Under the pieces are notes generated by a model, which ran no database searches, was not told the origin of the DNA, and saw only the letters and a program-made list of their open reading frames with translations. Shown piece after piece: positions 33,614-46,148 of a stretch of DNA of 64,000 nt. Origin of the DNA: Microbotryum silenes-acaulis (taxonomy: Eukaryota > Basidiomycota > Microbotryomycetes > Microbotryales > Microbotryaceae). The position numbers were made by a program, and so were the translations under genes. The stretch lies in NCBI GenBank assembly GCA_003665825.1, contig QPFY01000018.1, positions 548,059-612,058 of the forward strand, written 5' to 3'. Position 1 is the first letter of the stretch; each line of letters starts with the position of its first letter.

Positions 33614-36165
33614 TCAGCAAAGGCCTCTCAGGCGTGTCTGGATGATCTCGTACGACATCACATCGGTATCCCAGAACTCACAAAGTTTGGCCTCAAACGC
33701 TTCTGTTGTGTCCATATCAATGCAAGCCGTGGCAATCGAACAGTTGTCCTTTAGGATCGTCAGAAGGTCCTCAACACTATGCCAACGGGACGCGCATGCA
33801 TTCAGGAGCTTCTTGAAACCGAATCCCATACTCAGACAGCGTTTGTGGGCTTCGGGATACTCGCCATTCCACGCCTTCCAGATTTGCACGGCTTTCGACT
33901 TTTCGAAAAAGGGCGCGTTGGCAGGCCCACATAGAAAAGCCGTGCCGGACGCCACATAGAAAAAGGACTCGATGTCGTGCCAGCGCTCGTGCACCACACT
34001 CTCGGTTTCGGGGATGAGCAGGAGTTAGGAGAGATACGGCAGCGTGCCCTGTCATTGATCATGGTACAGGGGAAGGGTGAGAAGGAATTAGTGAGACCAA
34101 GAACGTGTCGAGGGCTAGCACGGGCGCGAGAACGTACCGAACGGCTGAGGCGACACTCTTCTTCAGCCGTTCGAGCCTTCTTCACCGCCAGATTGTAGTC
34201 GATCAGGATCCCATCGCCGTGTCGGTTGACCATTACGTTGCCATACGACACGTCCCGGTGGATGAAGCCGTAGTTCCAGAGCTGACGATGACCTGTCACG
34301 CACGGCGAAGGGTCGTCAGTGTAGGTACACCCCTGAGCGCACTGTCCCGCTCCGCTCTGAGCACTCACCCTCAATCGCACCTTCGAGAGCGCGCGCGAGC
34401 TCCTTAGTATTGTCGAGCGTGGCGAGTGGGTTGTAGCACTCTTCGTAAACGACGACTTCCTTGGCCCGCGGGGTGATACCGTCGAGGGATTCGTCGACGG
34501 GTAGGAACATGGGGAGGGTCCTGTACTCGGCGCGAAAGACGCCGACGAGCGGAGCAAGCCCTCGAGGTCTCTTTTCTTGGATCAAGTTGCGGATCTCGGC
34601 CAAGTCCGAGTTGCGCGACTCCTCGACCCAGGTGATTGTCATCGCGCGGGTCCTGACGTTGGCGCCCTCACCAACGGTGATCTCGTATGTCGACGTCGCG
34701 CGACCGCAATCTCTGCGTCGACGGACGAGAAGCTTCTCGATCTTGACGTTGGACATCGTCGTTGCCCCCCAGCTGAAATCTGAGGCGGCCGGCGGAAAGA
34801 AGTCCGGGCAGAGCGTGAACGGGCCGTGGCGGTCGTCGAGCGAGGTCGTGGTGGCGAGAACGCCGTTATGCCGATCACTGTGTTTAATCAGACGGTACAA
34901 AAAGGTCGACAACTCTCCGTTGTTTTCGGTGACTGTCTTGAAGTTGGTGAAGAACACGCCGCAAGCAGTCATAACGTAGACTTTGAGACGGTCGCCGCGC
35001 AGGGTGAACCCGATCGCATATTCTCGAATCGGCGTCGCGAGGAGTGCTGACAACCGTCTGAACAACTGGCCCTCGGCTCTGGTGTTGCCCGCTTTGGTCT
35101 CGCCGACGGCGGCCACGTGCGTGAAGGAGCGTTTGGCCCGGTTCAGGTCCACCTTGGCCTCGGCCTTGTTCTCATCGTCGTCCTCGTCGTCCTCGGCGTA
35201 CTCGTCGTACCCGTCGTCCTCGTCGTCCTCGGCGTCCTCGGCGTCCTTGGCCTCAGCCTCATCGTTCTGATGCTGGTTCTTGCCGTTTTCGTTCGCGTTG
35301 AAGTTCACATTGGTGTCGGGATCCGCATCGGCGTCGGGTTTCTTGGCTTGCGGATCGGCGTGGCTGGGAAGGGCCCATACATTCGGGAGGGTTGGGTCGT
35401 GCGCGACCGCAGCGCGAGTCAAGAGCACGACGTCGGCCGTCGTCTCGGTCGTTTCCTTGCGGTAAGGGGAAACGCTGATGTACTGGGGCGAGTTCTTGCA
35501 GGCGACCAGTCGCCGGTCGCCGGTCTAGAGTCCCCGTGAGAAACGACATTGGGAAGGCGAGTCAGCTCTCGAAGGAATACACTGCGCACACCCACCCTGC
35601 CAAGCGATCGAGTAGCCCAGGCGTCGACTGACCTTGTTGATGACACCTGCTATGATCTCGCTCAGCGCTTTTTCGGTGCCAATCTCGTGCTCCTTGGGCC
35701 AGATTATGTTTGCGAGCTCCTCAGGGGTCGGCGGGCTGAAGAAGTAGGCCTCGAGGGCCGGACTGTAATTGAGCTCCATCTGGACGGCTTTGAAGATCCT
35801 TTCGGCTCTGGCTGCTGCTCGCTCTCCCGTAGCCGCCTCCCGGTGCGCTCGTACCAGGGTCGAATGGCTCGACGAGTGCGATATCGAGGTAGAGGGCCCG
35901 ACGCCGAGTTTGCGGTCGCGTTCCTGGGCGCGCTTGCGGTCTCTTGCGGTCGCTGTCTTGGCCAGCAGCAGAGCGCGTCCCTCACGGCAGCAAGGTCGTC
36001 GTGTTAGACGTCGAAGGCAGCTGGGGGGCGGCGGATGTTGAAGCTGCGTCAAGACTACTTGCGCTGAAGCTAGATGCCGCGATCGGGTTCGTTGCCACTG
36101 AGGACGCCGACGAGGCGGAGGTCGAGGTTAAAGACGAGGCGGAGGCGGAGGCAAGAGCCTGAGCG
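33614..36165 (-). pseudogene. FunK1-type kinase K4, inactivated
   Basis: A second kinase subfamily with K5. Exon matches: about 36165-35633, 35524-34369, 34292-34138 and 34048-33614, with introns exactly where K5 has them. The catalytic loop GFIHRDVSYGNVMV and LIDYNLAVKKA are intact, as is HERWHDIESFFYVA. Two defects are visible. Exon 4 contains an in-frame TAA at 34027-34025, where K5 has CGA. The N-terminal part changes frame near 36000: upstream AQALASASASS is in one frame and RIFKAVQMELNYSPALEAYFF in another, with a TGA between. An acidic insert makes exon 2 longer than K5's by 57 bases (19 residues, in frame). Its start region is close to the telomere-like repeat (36191) and MITE copy 2 (36252). 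Confidence 0.8.
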
Positions 36166-36190
36166 TGCGAAGATGAAATTCGCGTCAGTC

Positions 36191-36220
36191 GGGTTAGGTG
36201 AGGTTAGGTGAGGTTAGGTG
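36191..36220. repeat. Telomere-like GGTTAGGTG repeat (three 10-bp units)
   Basis: Three exact-length units, GGGTTAGGTG, AGGTTAGGTG and AGGTTAGGTG, between the broken start of K4 and MITE copy 2. Close to TTAGG-type telomere motifs, but too short to be a telomere. Confidence 0.7.
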
Positions 36221-36251
36221 CCTTCACTGCAGGCACGCTCGATCTAGCTGG

Positions 36252-36850
36252 CAAGGGTCCGCATTAGATCAGATCACCGCCAGATCAGATCAGATCAGAT
36301 CTGAATTTTTCTGATTCTCCCTTGATTGATCTGATCTTGATCTGAGCTGAGCAGATCAATTTGATCTGAGACATGAAATTGCCTAATTTGGCACAGAGAG
36401 ACTTCTACATCTACATGTTGAAATCCTTATCTTCTTCCTCCACAACCTCATCCTCATCCTCATCATCCTCCAAAGTGATCACCTTGCTAAGCCGCCGCTT
36501 TGTGGAGGAGCTCCCCGCTTTTATGACTGGATTGGGTCGCATGATCCCTATAAGAAAGTGTTTCAGCACTTGACACTGCAACGAAGACCCATCAGAGGAG
36601 GACCACACCCTGTAGTATTTCTGTGGCGCGGGGCCGACACCCAATGCGGCGGCGATGCCAGATGGCAGATGGCGCGATCCATTCTCTCTCATGATCAGCT
36701 GAGGTGCGCCGCAGTTGGCATTTCAAATCACAATGGCCCATCTAGGTACCGCCTATTTTGGATTTTTTTTCTCGAGGCTTGATTGATCTGAACTTGATCT
36801 GACCCCTGTCAGATCAGATCAGATCAGATCTGATTTAATGCGGATCCTTG
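36252..36850. mobile_element. hAT-type MITE copy 2, no target duplication
   Basis: Almost identical to copy 1 over its length, with the same CAAGGGTCC...GGATCCTTG ends and a few extra GATCA repeats near the right end. The flanking octamers differ (CTAGCTGG left, ACCACAGC right), so no target-site duplication remains. Confidence 0.85.
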
Positions 36851-36929
36851 ACCACAGCTCGTACCGGTTCGGGAGAATCGTGCTTCTGAAATGAGGTTGA
36901 GGCTGGAAGGAGACTCAATAAGGAGAGAG

Positions 36930-39560
36930 AAATACACTAGACACTAGTTGTTGTGGCCTCGACGACTTTTGTCGCGCGCGCGGCTCACCGCTCCTTTGCC
37001 TCTCGCCCCTCACAGGCCTCACCGCACTACTCGCACCACTCGAGGTGACTCGTCTTTTCCTCCCACTGCCCGACGAGACGACGACGCGAGACCTTGCCGC
37101 CATGTTGGAACGTCACTTGCCCGGTACATGCGGCTCGACCTTACTCGCCCGGGCACTCGACGTGTCACCCCGAGCTGGCTGAGGCAAGCGACGAAAGATA
37201 TGCCGTGTCAGCGCGCACGGACGACCCGGAAAAAGAGCTCTCCCTCGAATGGAGAGCTTCGCTCGCACGCCCTACATTCGAGTTGCAAATCACCCTTCCT
37301 CGATACCTCTCACGACCAGTCTCAAGCACGATTGCGTCGATGTCGAGATCGGAGACCCGCATTGCCTCAAGCACTATCACCCCGTCCCGTCTCGACCGCG
37401 CCGCGAATTAACTGAACCGCGCGCGCTCGTGATCGAGCTCGTCGAGTCATCCGTCCAAACTTATAGACTGTCTACGTTTCATCTCATGGCACCTCAGTAG
37501 CCCACCTTCCAGCTCGCCCCCTTGCTGTTGAAGTTATCGGACTTGCGCGCTGGCTTTCAACGTCGTCGATCGCACCATCCAGTCGACTTTCCGGCAAAAC
37601 TCTCGGGATTTGCCACGGAACACCTCCTCATCGCTTCACATCTTACTCGATCACCATCCTACTTTGCGCACGTCGAAATATAAAGTAACGCCTCGGGCTT
37701 CTTGGGACCACTCGGCGCTCGACTTTGGCCTCGGACCGTAACGATCCTTCGCACTCTCAATCGACCTCGGCGATTCGCTCGACCAGCTTGATATGGGCGA
37801 TCGTTATCCCACCACGGCGACTTGCACGTTCGTACACGCTTCAGCAACCCTGGACATGCGGTCAAGGACTGCGCTCAGCGATGCACCGTGTTCGATTTCC
37901 TCTCGTTTCGCTTCTTCATGCATTCACCTCCTCGCATGGTGTCGACGAACTGATTGGGCATTTCCTGGGCGAGCAAAACGTCCGAAAGCTCAGTGCGTAC
38001 TTTCAACCTGAAATCCTTCCCTTCCTTCACACCTCGTGTTGCAAGTGTGTGCACTCTTGCTCATGTTTGACCTTTGATTTGCTCTACCAGGTCTCAGATT
38101 TCTGCCTGCGCTCAACTCGACTCGCTCGAAACCGTTTCTAGCTCTCACGGATGAATGAGCGTCCACTGTTTCCAATTGGGGATCGACACTTATCTGGCGA
38201 AACTTGCTTTGCTCGACCTCGATCTCCTCTCCGTGATCCCTGACCTCAGAACTCAACTCGGTGCGACAGATCGTTCGTCGAAGAGCGTGCAAATCTTTGC
38301 CGCTGCTGCCTCCGCCACCCGAGACTCAACTTTCGCCCACCCCGAACACCGCTGTCGACCTGTGACGATTTCCTCCGCCACCCCCACATCGCTCACTCGC
38401 GTCGTCAACGTCGACCGATTGCTCGAGTGCAATCACTCGCTGTCACATCCCTTTCTTGATCGAATCGACGGGTCTCATCGACGCGGCAAGCTCGGGGTTT
38501 GTCGGAACATCTGTTGCTCGACTCGGCGAACATTTGACCGATGCCCATCCGCACCCATCATCGACCTGCGATCCGATCGACCGATCGACCGACCGAACTG
38601 ACAGACCTCTCCAGCTCGGTCTTGTCCCCGTCCGTGCTTATCCCATCATCATCACGTGCGAACGAATAATCCGCTTGCACCTCGCGATGGCCGCCTCGAC
38701 CGTCAACCTTCCACCGCACTCGTGCTCGATCGCCATGGACTTACTGTCATCAACTGACCTACTCACCATGAGCGCCAACCCCACGATCGCCCCATTCTTG
38801 ACTCATCTGGCAAGTTCACCTATCGCCACGCTTGACCTCACCTCGTCTTGATCTGTGTCGCCGCACCCAGCTCGACACTGCCCCGTGATCTTCGCATCCA
38901 CACCGGCGGATCAGCTCGATCAATCAGGTCCCCAGTCTGGTATGCTCTCCTCTCCAATCCGGGCCATCCTCTCAAGTCCCGTCAATACTGAAACTACTTC
39001 AAACGCTCATTTGTCTTCCACAGCATTGCCCGACATCCTTGGCGCGCTAGATCCGACTCGATCCTCAGCTTCGCACCGACTTGCTCACACATCGCCCACA
39101 CCCATGCCACAAGCTTGTGATTCAATCCTACGATCGCCAACACGACTTCTTTCGACCCGAGTTCTGTCATTTCATTGGGATCAGCTTGACTCTTCTGCGC
39201 TCTTCTCGGTGGGCTCGGCACTTGAGCCACTTCATCGAGCAGCGTCGTCTCGACTCGGACCGTTCGACACTCCGACGATCGATGATCAGCTGGACCCGTC
39301 CATCTCCCAGGCGACTTGCTTCGGCCATACTTGATGGACAATCAAGCACCAACTGACTTGTGTCCGCCTCGATGTGCCCACCTTGCCCGAATCGCCACTC
39401 CAACTCGTTTGGTCAACTCGAGCTTCAACTCGACGATACTTCTAACATCGACGGCCCTACCTCTCTGACACCGTGTTTGAACGACCCGATACGCCAGTCG
39501 ATACATTTTAATTCGGCCGATTCGACTCCGACCGCGTGGCGCTAACCGCTGACATGATCG
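36930..39560 (+). repeat. R1 repeat copy c (reshuffled)
   Basis: Contains the same blocks as copies d and f, but in another order: GGAACGTCACTTGCCCGG near 37110, then the GCGTCGATGTCGAGAT block (37335). These are followed by the CGCTCGACCAGCTTG block (37775), the TTGCAAGTGTGTGCAC block (38040), then the block with CGCCACCCCCACATCG (38370). Last is a part (38640-39480) shared only with copy d (44800-45760). That last part holds a short frame (MAASTVNLPPHSCSIAM) not preserved in d. Confidence 0.7.
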
Positions 39561-39639
39561 ATATGAAGATTGTGATGGTGCTGTCCGTGGACGGTGTTGG
39601 AACATGATGAAGGAGGGCATGGGTACATGGAAGAGACGG

Positions 39640-39735
39640 TTTGTGATGTAATGCACGTGAACCCCAACATGGATTGTCACATCATCGTGTGAACCCCAAC
39701 GCACATTGTCGTATGATCATGTGAACCCCAACTTT
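39640..39735. repeat. Tandem GTGAACCCCAAC repeat
   Basis: Three copies of a ~32-base unit ending GTGAACCCCAAC (near 39657, 39689 and 39721), with CACATCATCGT/CGTATGATCAT in between. Confidence 0.6.
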
Positions 39736-40300
39736 CATCATCGCTGACCGTCACCCTCTCCGGGTGAGCGCTCGAATACGTGATCGCGTGGGCGGTCCTT
39801 TGCTCCGCCAGCCCGAATACCGCTCCGATGATGTATGTGTGATGTGTCGTGATAAATCGCATTTGACCGTTTCGGAGATCGCGAGCGCTCTTGGCCGAAG
39901 GCTGCGGGGGCCGTCGCCCTCTCAAATACGAAATGGCGCTCGTCCGACCATCTTTGCAAGGATCGCGCTGGACAGCGCGCGCAGAACTGGCGGGCAGCTG
40001 GCGGGGGAATTTGGTATTTGGTAGTTGAAAAGTGCCCATATAAATAGGTCGAAACACACTACTGAAGCTTTGGTGCCTGTCTGGTCTATGGAGGGTTGCT
40101 TTCGTTATAGCCCCGCCGCAGTCCCACCGAAACTCGCCCCACTCCTTTCGTTGATCGTATCGGGTTCGGCAGGATGATGTCGATTGGTCTGAGCATACGG
40201 GACCTAGGAGTTTGATCACAACACACAGTACGATGTCTAGTATTACTTTCAGATTCGTCCATAGAAATGCAAAACAGGAACGGGGATTTCGAGCACGGTT
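39736..40300. other. Region downstream of K5, no gene
   Basis: A TATAAATAG motif at about 40036 points rightward but no gene follows it on the plus strand. The rest is the 3' flank of K5 with short frames only. Confidence 0.35.
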
Positions 40301-42790
40301 CTACTCGCAAAGGGCACTGAAAGCCGCCTGAACGTGTTCATACGACATCTGATCGGAGTTCCAACGTGACGCAAGTTCTTGCTCCGTCTCGATGTATCTC
40401 AGCCTCGATAAAGACCAATTCAGTGAGCAATTTTGCTGCAGGACACTCAGAACCTTCTCCACGCCAGACCAACGAGATGCGCATGCGTCCAGGAGCTCCT
40501 CGAAGCCGACGTCCAGAAGCAGCCGGTCTTTCCTGGCTGCTGCATCGTCGAGATCCCCGGCATTCCACACGTTCCAGATACGCGCGGCTTTCGGCTTTTC
40601 GAAAAAGGGCGCGTCGGCAAATTCAGACTGAAAAGCCGTGCGGCACGCCACATAGAAAAACGACTCCATATCATGCCAGCGCTCGTGCACCACACCCTCG
40701 GTTGCGGGGCTGAGCAAGAGTCGGGAGATATAGGGTAGCGTGCCCTGTGGTTGATCATGGTACAGGGGAAGGGTGGGAAGGAGTTGGGTGAGACCAAGAA
40801 CGTGTCGAGGGCTAGCACGGACGCGAGAACGTACCGAGCGCCTGAGGCGACACTCTTCTTCTGCCGTTCGAGCCTTCTTCACCGCCAGATTGTAGTCAAT
40901 CAATATCCCTTTGCCGTTTTGGTCCACCATTACGTTGCCATACGACACGTCCCGGTGGATGAAGCCGTAGTTCCAAAGCTGGCGATGCCCTGTCACGCAA
41001 GGCAAAGGGTCGTCAGTGTTGGCACACCCTTCAGCGCGCTGTCCCGCTCTGCGCTGAGCACTCACCCTCAATCGCACCCTCGAGAGCGCGCGCGAGCTGC
41101 TTGGCGTTTTCGAGCGTGGCGAGTGGGTTGTAGCACTCTTCGTGAACGACGACCTCCCTGGCCCGCGGGGTGACATCTTTCAGGAATTCGTCGCCGGGTA
41201 GGAAGATGGGGAGGGTCCTGTATTCGGTGCGAAAGACGCCGACCAGCGGAGCGAGCCCTTGGGGTCTCTTTTCTTGGATCACGTTGCGGATCTCGACCAA
41301 GTCCGAGTTGCGCGACTCCTCGACCCAAATGATCGTCATTGCGCAGGTCCTGCTGTTGGCGCCCTCACCAAGGTTGATCTCGTATGTCGACGTCGCGCGG
41401 CCGCACTCTCTTTGTCGACGGAACAAAAGCTTCTGAATCTTGAAGTTGGACATCATCCTTGCCCCCCAGCTGAACTCTGAGGCCGCCGGTGGGAAGAAGT
41501 CGGGGCAGTACGTGAACGGGCCGCAGCGGTCGTCGAGCGAGGTTGTGGTGGCAAGAATGCCGTTAAGCCGATCGCTGTGTTGGACGAGACGGTACAAGAA
41601 CGTCGACAGCTCTCCATTCTCTTCGGTGACCGTTCTGGAGTTGGTGACGAACACCCCGCAAGCAGCCATGACGTAAACTTTTAGACGGTCGCCACGCAGG
41701 GTGAACCCGATCGCATGTTCCCGAATCGGCGTCGCGAGGAGTGCCGACAACCGTCGGAACAACTGGCCCTCGGCGTTGGAGTTGCCGGCTTTGGTCTCGC
41801 CGACGGCGGCCACTTGCGTAAAGGAGCGTTTGGCCTGGTTCAGGCCCACCTTGTCCTTGACCTTGGCCTTGTTCGTGCTGTCTTCTTCTGCGTTGTTGTC
41901 CTCGTCGTGATGCTGGCCCTTGCCGTTTTCGTTCGCGTCGGAGTTCACGTTGGTGTCGGGGCCCGCATCGGCGTCAAGTTCCTTGGCTTGCGGATCGGCG
42001 TGACTGGGAAGGGCCCATACATCCGGGAGGGTTGGATCGTGCGCGACCGCAGCGTGGGTCAAGAGCACAACATCGGCCGTCTTCTCGGTCGTCTCCACGC
42101 GGTCAGGTGCGACGCCGATGTATTGTGGCGAGTTCCGGCAGGCGACCAATCGCCGGTCTCCAGTCTAGAGGTCCAACAGTAAGACACACGGCAATGGGAA
42201 GGCGAGTCAGCTCTCGAAGGAATACACACCATCGAGTAGCCCAGGCGTCGACTGACCGTGTTGATGACACCTGCTATGACCTCGCCCAGCGCTTCTTCGG
42301 TGCCAATCTTGAACTCCTTGGACCAGATCTTCTTAGCGAGCTCCTCAGCGGTCGGATGGCCGAAGAAGTAGGCCTCGAGGGCCGGACAATGTTTTTGGTC
42401 CATCTGGACCGCTTCGGAGATCCTCCCGGCTCTGGCGGTTGCTCGCTCGTTCGAGGCCGGCTGTCGGCGCGGTTGTATCGGGGTCGAGTGGCTCGACGAT
42501 ACCAAGGGAGAGACCGCGTCCCTCAGTTCAGCGAGGTCGTACGCGTTGGGGGTTGCGTGTGAGGGTGAGCTTGAGCTCGATGTCGCGGCCGAGTTTGTGG
42601 CTACAGAGGTCGAGGGCGAGGGCGAGGGCGAGGGCGAGGTCGAGGTCGAGGCAAGAGCCTGAGCGGGCGAGTCGGCGCCGTGTGCCACGCGCGTCGCGTC
42701 CTTTTCAGCGAGGCGCGCGCTCCTGCGCACTGGCCCTGTCGATGCGCCGGCGCTCTGGCGCGCGAGGTTCGTGCCTGCGCGGGCGGTCAC
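40301..42790 (-). CDS. FunK1-type protein kinase K5
   Basis: Exons 42790-42257, 42164-41066, 40989-40835 and 40744-40301 total 2232 bases, in frame, 743 residues, nearly the same length as K2/K3. The N-terminus is disordered with RRSARL and a Ser-Pro run (42600-42640), then CPALEAYFFGHPTAEELAKK. After the first splice comes TGDRRLVACRNSPQYIGV, then an acidic Asn/Asp-rich insert and the conserved FRRLSALLATPIREHAIGFT and MTIIWVEESRN. The catalytic part has GFIHRDVSYGNVMV (HRD and Asn), ILIDYNLAVKKA, GTLPYISRLLL and HERWHDMESFFYVA. The C-terminal tail differs strongly from K4. The leftmost codon is GTG and a stop lies upstream in frame, so the true start may be in another exon or absent. Otherwise it is intact and probably the functional member of its subfamily. 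Confidence 0.8.
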
Positions 42791-43664
42791 TGCAACGGCC
42801 CCAATTCGGGCGTGGGCCAGTGGCGTCAGTCATACGAGTCAAAACAAGGCCAAGCTCGGTCCATTATGGGCCAACTCACTGTGAAGGCCCTGGGCGTGAT
42901 GCAGTGGGTCACGGGGCAGTGGAGGCTGGACCGGCTGGTCACTAGCGGTGGCAGGTCTTGAATACGAGCAGGGAGTGGGAGGAGGGTGAGGGAGAGCAGG
43001 ATTTGAAGCGACTTTCCCTTCGTTGCGAAAGGTCGTTGCGGAAGGTCGAGACTGGTCGAGACCTCAACTACCTGTCATGAAAAAGGATTCCGCAACTCCC
43101 AACTTTGGACTCCGCGCGCCTCCGCCTTTCCCGCGAGGACCCCGAAAGCCAGCCACTGGAGGACCATGTGGAAGAACGCTCTTTATTGAAGTGTTTGTCC
43201 CATCATTTTTACACCCTATTTTAGCCCAAAGATGTCGGCTTTACACATGCGCCTCAAAATATCACCAAAAGTTGTTCTACAGGCTCCAAAAGTTGCTCAA
43301 GAGTCGTCGAAAACGCGTTCCGAGCGTTTGCGGGCGCCCGGCGGCCGATCGAAAGTGGCTTGCCGCGCGCGACTTCGGCTGGTCTCCCGGCCTCAAAAGC
43401 TGGGTGGCGTGGGCCGCGGTTGGACGATACGTAGTCGTCGCGGTTGAACGATACGCAGTCGTCGCGGTTGAACGATACGCAGTCGTTGACGGGCCCAATG
43501 ACTCAATGACCTGTCGACCATCAATCATATGGAACGGCACAGTACCCTCAATGAGGTGGGTGGAATAGCATCCCTTCTTGCTCGGTCGTATTGCGACTAC
43601 AGGCGGTCGGCGCCGAGCGGCAGACGCGTCGACGCGTCGACGCGACAGCCAACGATCGAAATCC
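42791..43664. other. Stretch without a convincing gene
   Basis: Includes three tandem copies of a ~24-base unit with CGGTTGAACGATACGCAGTCGT (about 43418-43488) and CGACGCGTCGACGCGTCGAC near 43625. A frame at 43023-43568 runs through the tandem repeat and has no known motif. Confidence 0.4.
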
Positions 43665-46148
43665 GTTTCGGGCTTCGGCCGTTCGCCGCGGGTGAGGCTC
43701 GGCCGACTCGAGGACTTGTAGACGGCGATAGGTTTATTGCGACATATTCACAATTACGATACGCCTAATTTGTGCTATCCTGCATCGTGCTTTCGAATAT
43801 ACTCAATCACGCTAGGTGCGTTGTGGCCTCGACGACTTTGGCGCGCGCGCGACACGGCTCCTTTGCCTCTCCCCACTCACTCGAACCACTCGAACCACTC
43901 GCACACCACTCGTACCACCCGACTCGACTCGGCTCTGATCCCACTACACCACACCTCTACGAAACAACGCTATCTCTGCATCGCCCAATCGGCAAGATGC
44001 AGCTCGATCACTCTCGACGGGCGCTCGACGTGTGCCTTGGTGCGGGCTCACGCGGGCACGGTGCGACGTCGCACGACACGACGATCAACAACTCCGACAT
44101 CGTCGTCTTCGGCACGATACGATGGGCAGATCGATACGAGAGGGAGTGGTCACTTTCAGCAGCGTACTAACTACGTCGATGCATCGCTCGAGCGTCCTCG
44201 GTCGGACACATGCTCGGTCAGCGCATCGCCTCGATCACCCCCGATCGCCCACAAGCTACTCGACCGATGCGTGTGGTGAGTACTTCACTCAGATACTTTC
44301 CAGCTCACACCCCATCCGCTCACCTCAGGTTTGTCTTTGCTGCTCAGCACTCTAGTTTAGATCGCGCGTTGGCCGACTCGCTGGCATCCGAGCTTCGCAC
44401 CGAACCGCTCTGTGACTTGTACGACCATACTCTGCGATCACAATGCCACGTCCTCATCAGTAACATCAACGTGATTGTCCCCCCTTCCTGAGGCCTCGCA
44501 TCGATGTACACATCACTCGACCCACATTGCCGCACTGTCGGCCTGTGAGGATCACCTCGGCCACCCCCACATCGTTCACCGTTCACTCGCGTCGTCAACG
44601 TCGACCGATCGCTCGAATGCAATCACTCGCTGTCACATCGGGTCTCTTCGACGAGTCTCACCGACGTGGCAAGCTTGGAGTTTGTCGGAACATCTGTTGC
44701 TCGACTCGGCGACCATTTGATTGATGCCCGTCCGACGCTTCGCACCCAGCATCGAACCTCGGTCCGATCGACCGATCAACCGACCGAACTGACAAACCTC
44801 TTCCGCCCGATCTCGCCCTCGCCCCGTCCGTGCTCATCCCATCACCACGACGTGCGAAGTAACAACTCGTTCGCCCCTCGCGATGGCTTCCTCGACCGCC
44901 TCAACCGTCGACCTTCCACCGTACTCGTGCTCGATCGCCATAGACTCATTGTTATCAACTGACCTGACCTACTCATCATGAGCGCCGACCCCACGATCGC
45001 CCCATTCTCGAATCCTATGGCAATTCACCTATCGATACGATTCACCTCACCCCATGTTGTTCTGTATCGCCGCACCCGAGCTCGACACTATCCCGTGATC
45101 TTCACTTCCACACCGGCGGGTCAGCTCGATCAATCAGGACCCCAGTCTGGTATGCTCTCCTCTCCAACCCGGGTGTCCATCGTCTCGAGTCTCTTCAATA
45201 CTGACGCCGTTTCAAACACTCATCTGTGTTTCACAGCACTGCCCCGACATTGTTGGCGCGCTAGATCCGACTCACACGTCGCCCATCCTCAGCTTCGCAC
45301 CGACTTGCTCAAACATCTCCTCCACCCCATGCCCCGAGCTTGGGATTCAATACTACAATCGCCAATACGACTTCGCTCGACCCGAGTTCTGTCATTTTCT
45401 TGGGATCAGCTTGACTCTTCGGCGCTCTTTTTGGCTGGCTTCCCACTCGAGCCATTTCATCGAGCAGCTTCGTCTCGGCTCGAACCGTTCGGCACTCCGA
45501 TGATCAGCTGGACCCGTCCATCTCTCAGGCAACTTGCTTCGGTTATACCGAAGCGACGATCGAGCACTACTCGATGGACGATCAAGCACCAACTGACATG
45601 GGTCCGCCTCGATGTGCCCACCCTGCCCGAATCGCCACTCGACCTCGCTCGATCAACTCGAGCTTTAACTCGACGATACTTCGAACATCGACAGCCCTTC
45701 CTTTCTGACAGCCGTCATGACCGGATCACGTGCTCGACCACCGACGACGGGCTCAGACCGCCCACAGTGAGCCATTCAATCGGAGCCCTCGCTTGAGTTG
45801 CACTCTTTGCTGACGAGATCAAGATCTGTCGCGTCACTGCACAGTGTAGATTGTTGGTCACGAATGACCCGGACTAGGAGCGCTCCTTCGAACGGAACTT
45901 CGCAGCGATGCTTACAAGCTCGCACGCCCAGCATTCGAGCCCGCAGATCACCATCCCTCGGTACCTCTCGCGACCAGTTTGAAACACGAGTGCGTCGATG
46001 TCGAGATGGGAGACCCGCATTGCCTCAAGCACTATCACCCCGTCTCGACCCCGCCGCGACTCACTCAATCGCCGGCCCTCGTGATCCGGCTCGTCGAGTC
46101 ATCCGTCCACACCACTGAGCGCTGCCCTAACCCGAGACCGATCGACTT
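43665..46148 (+). repeat. R1 repeat copy d, fused to Helitron
   Basis: Begins like copy f (TTTCGGGCTTCGG, GAGGACTTGTAGACG), runs through the GCGCGCGCG, GTGCGACGTCGCACGAC, CATCGCTCGAGCG, GACTCGCTGGCATCCGAGC and CCACCCCCACATCG blocks, and includes the 44800-45760 part shared with copy c. It ends with the TGCCTCAAGCACTATCACC block and stops abruptly at about 46148, where Helitron Rep sequence begins in mid-domain. Confidence 0.7.
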
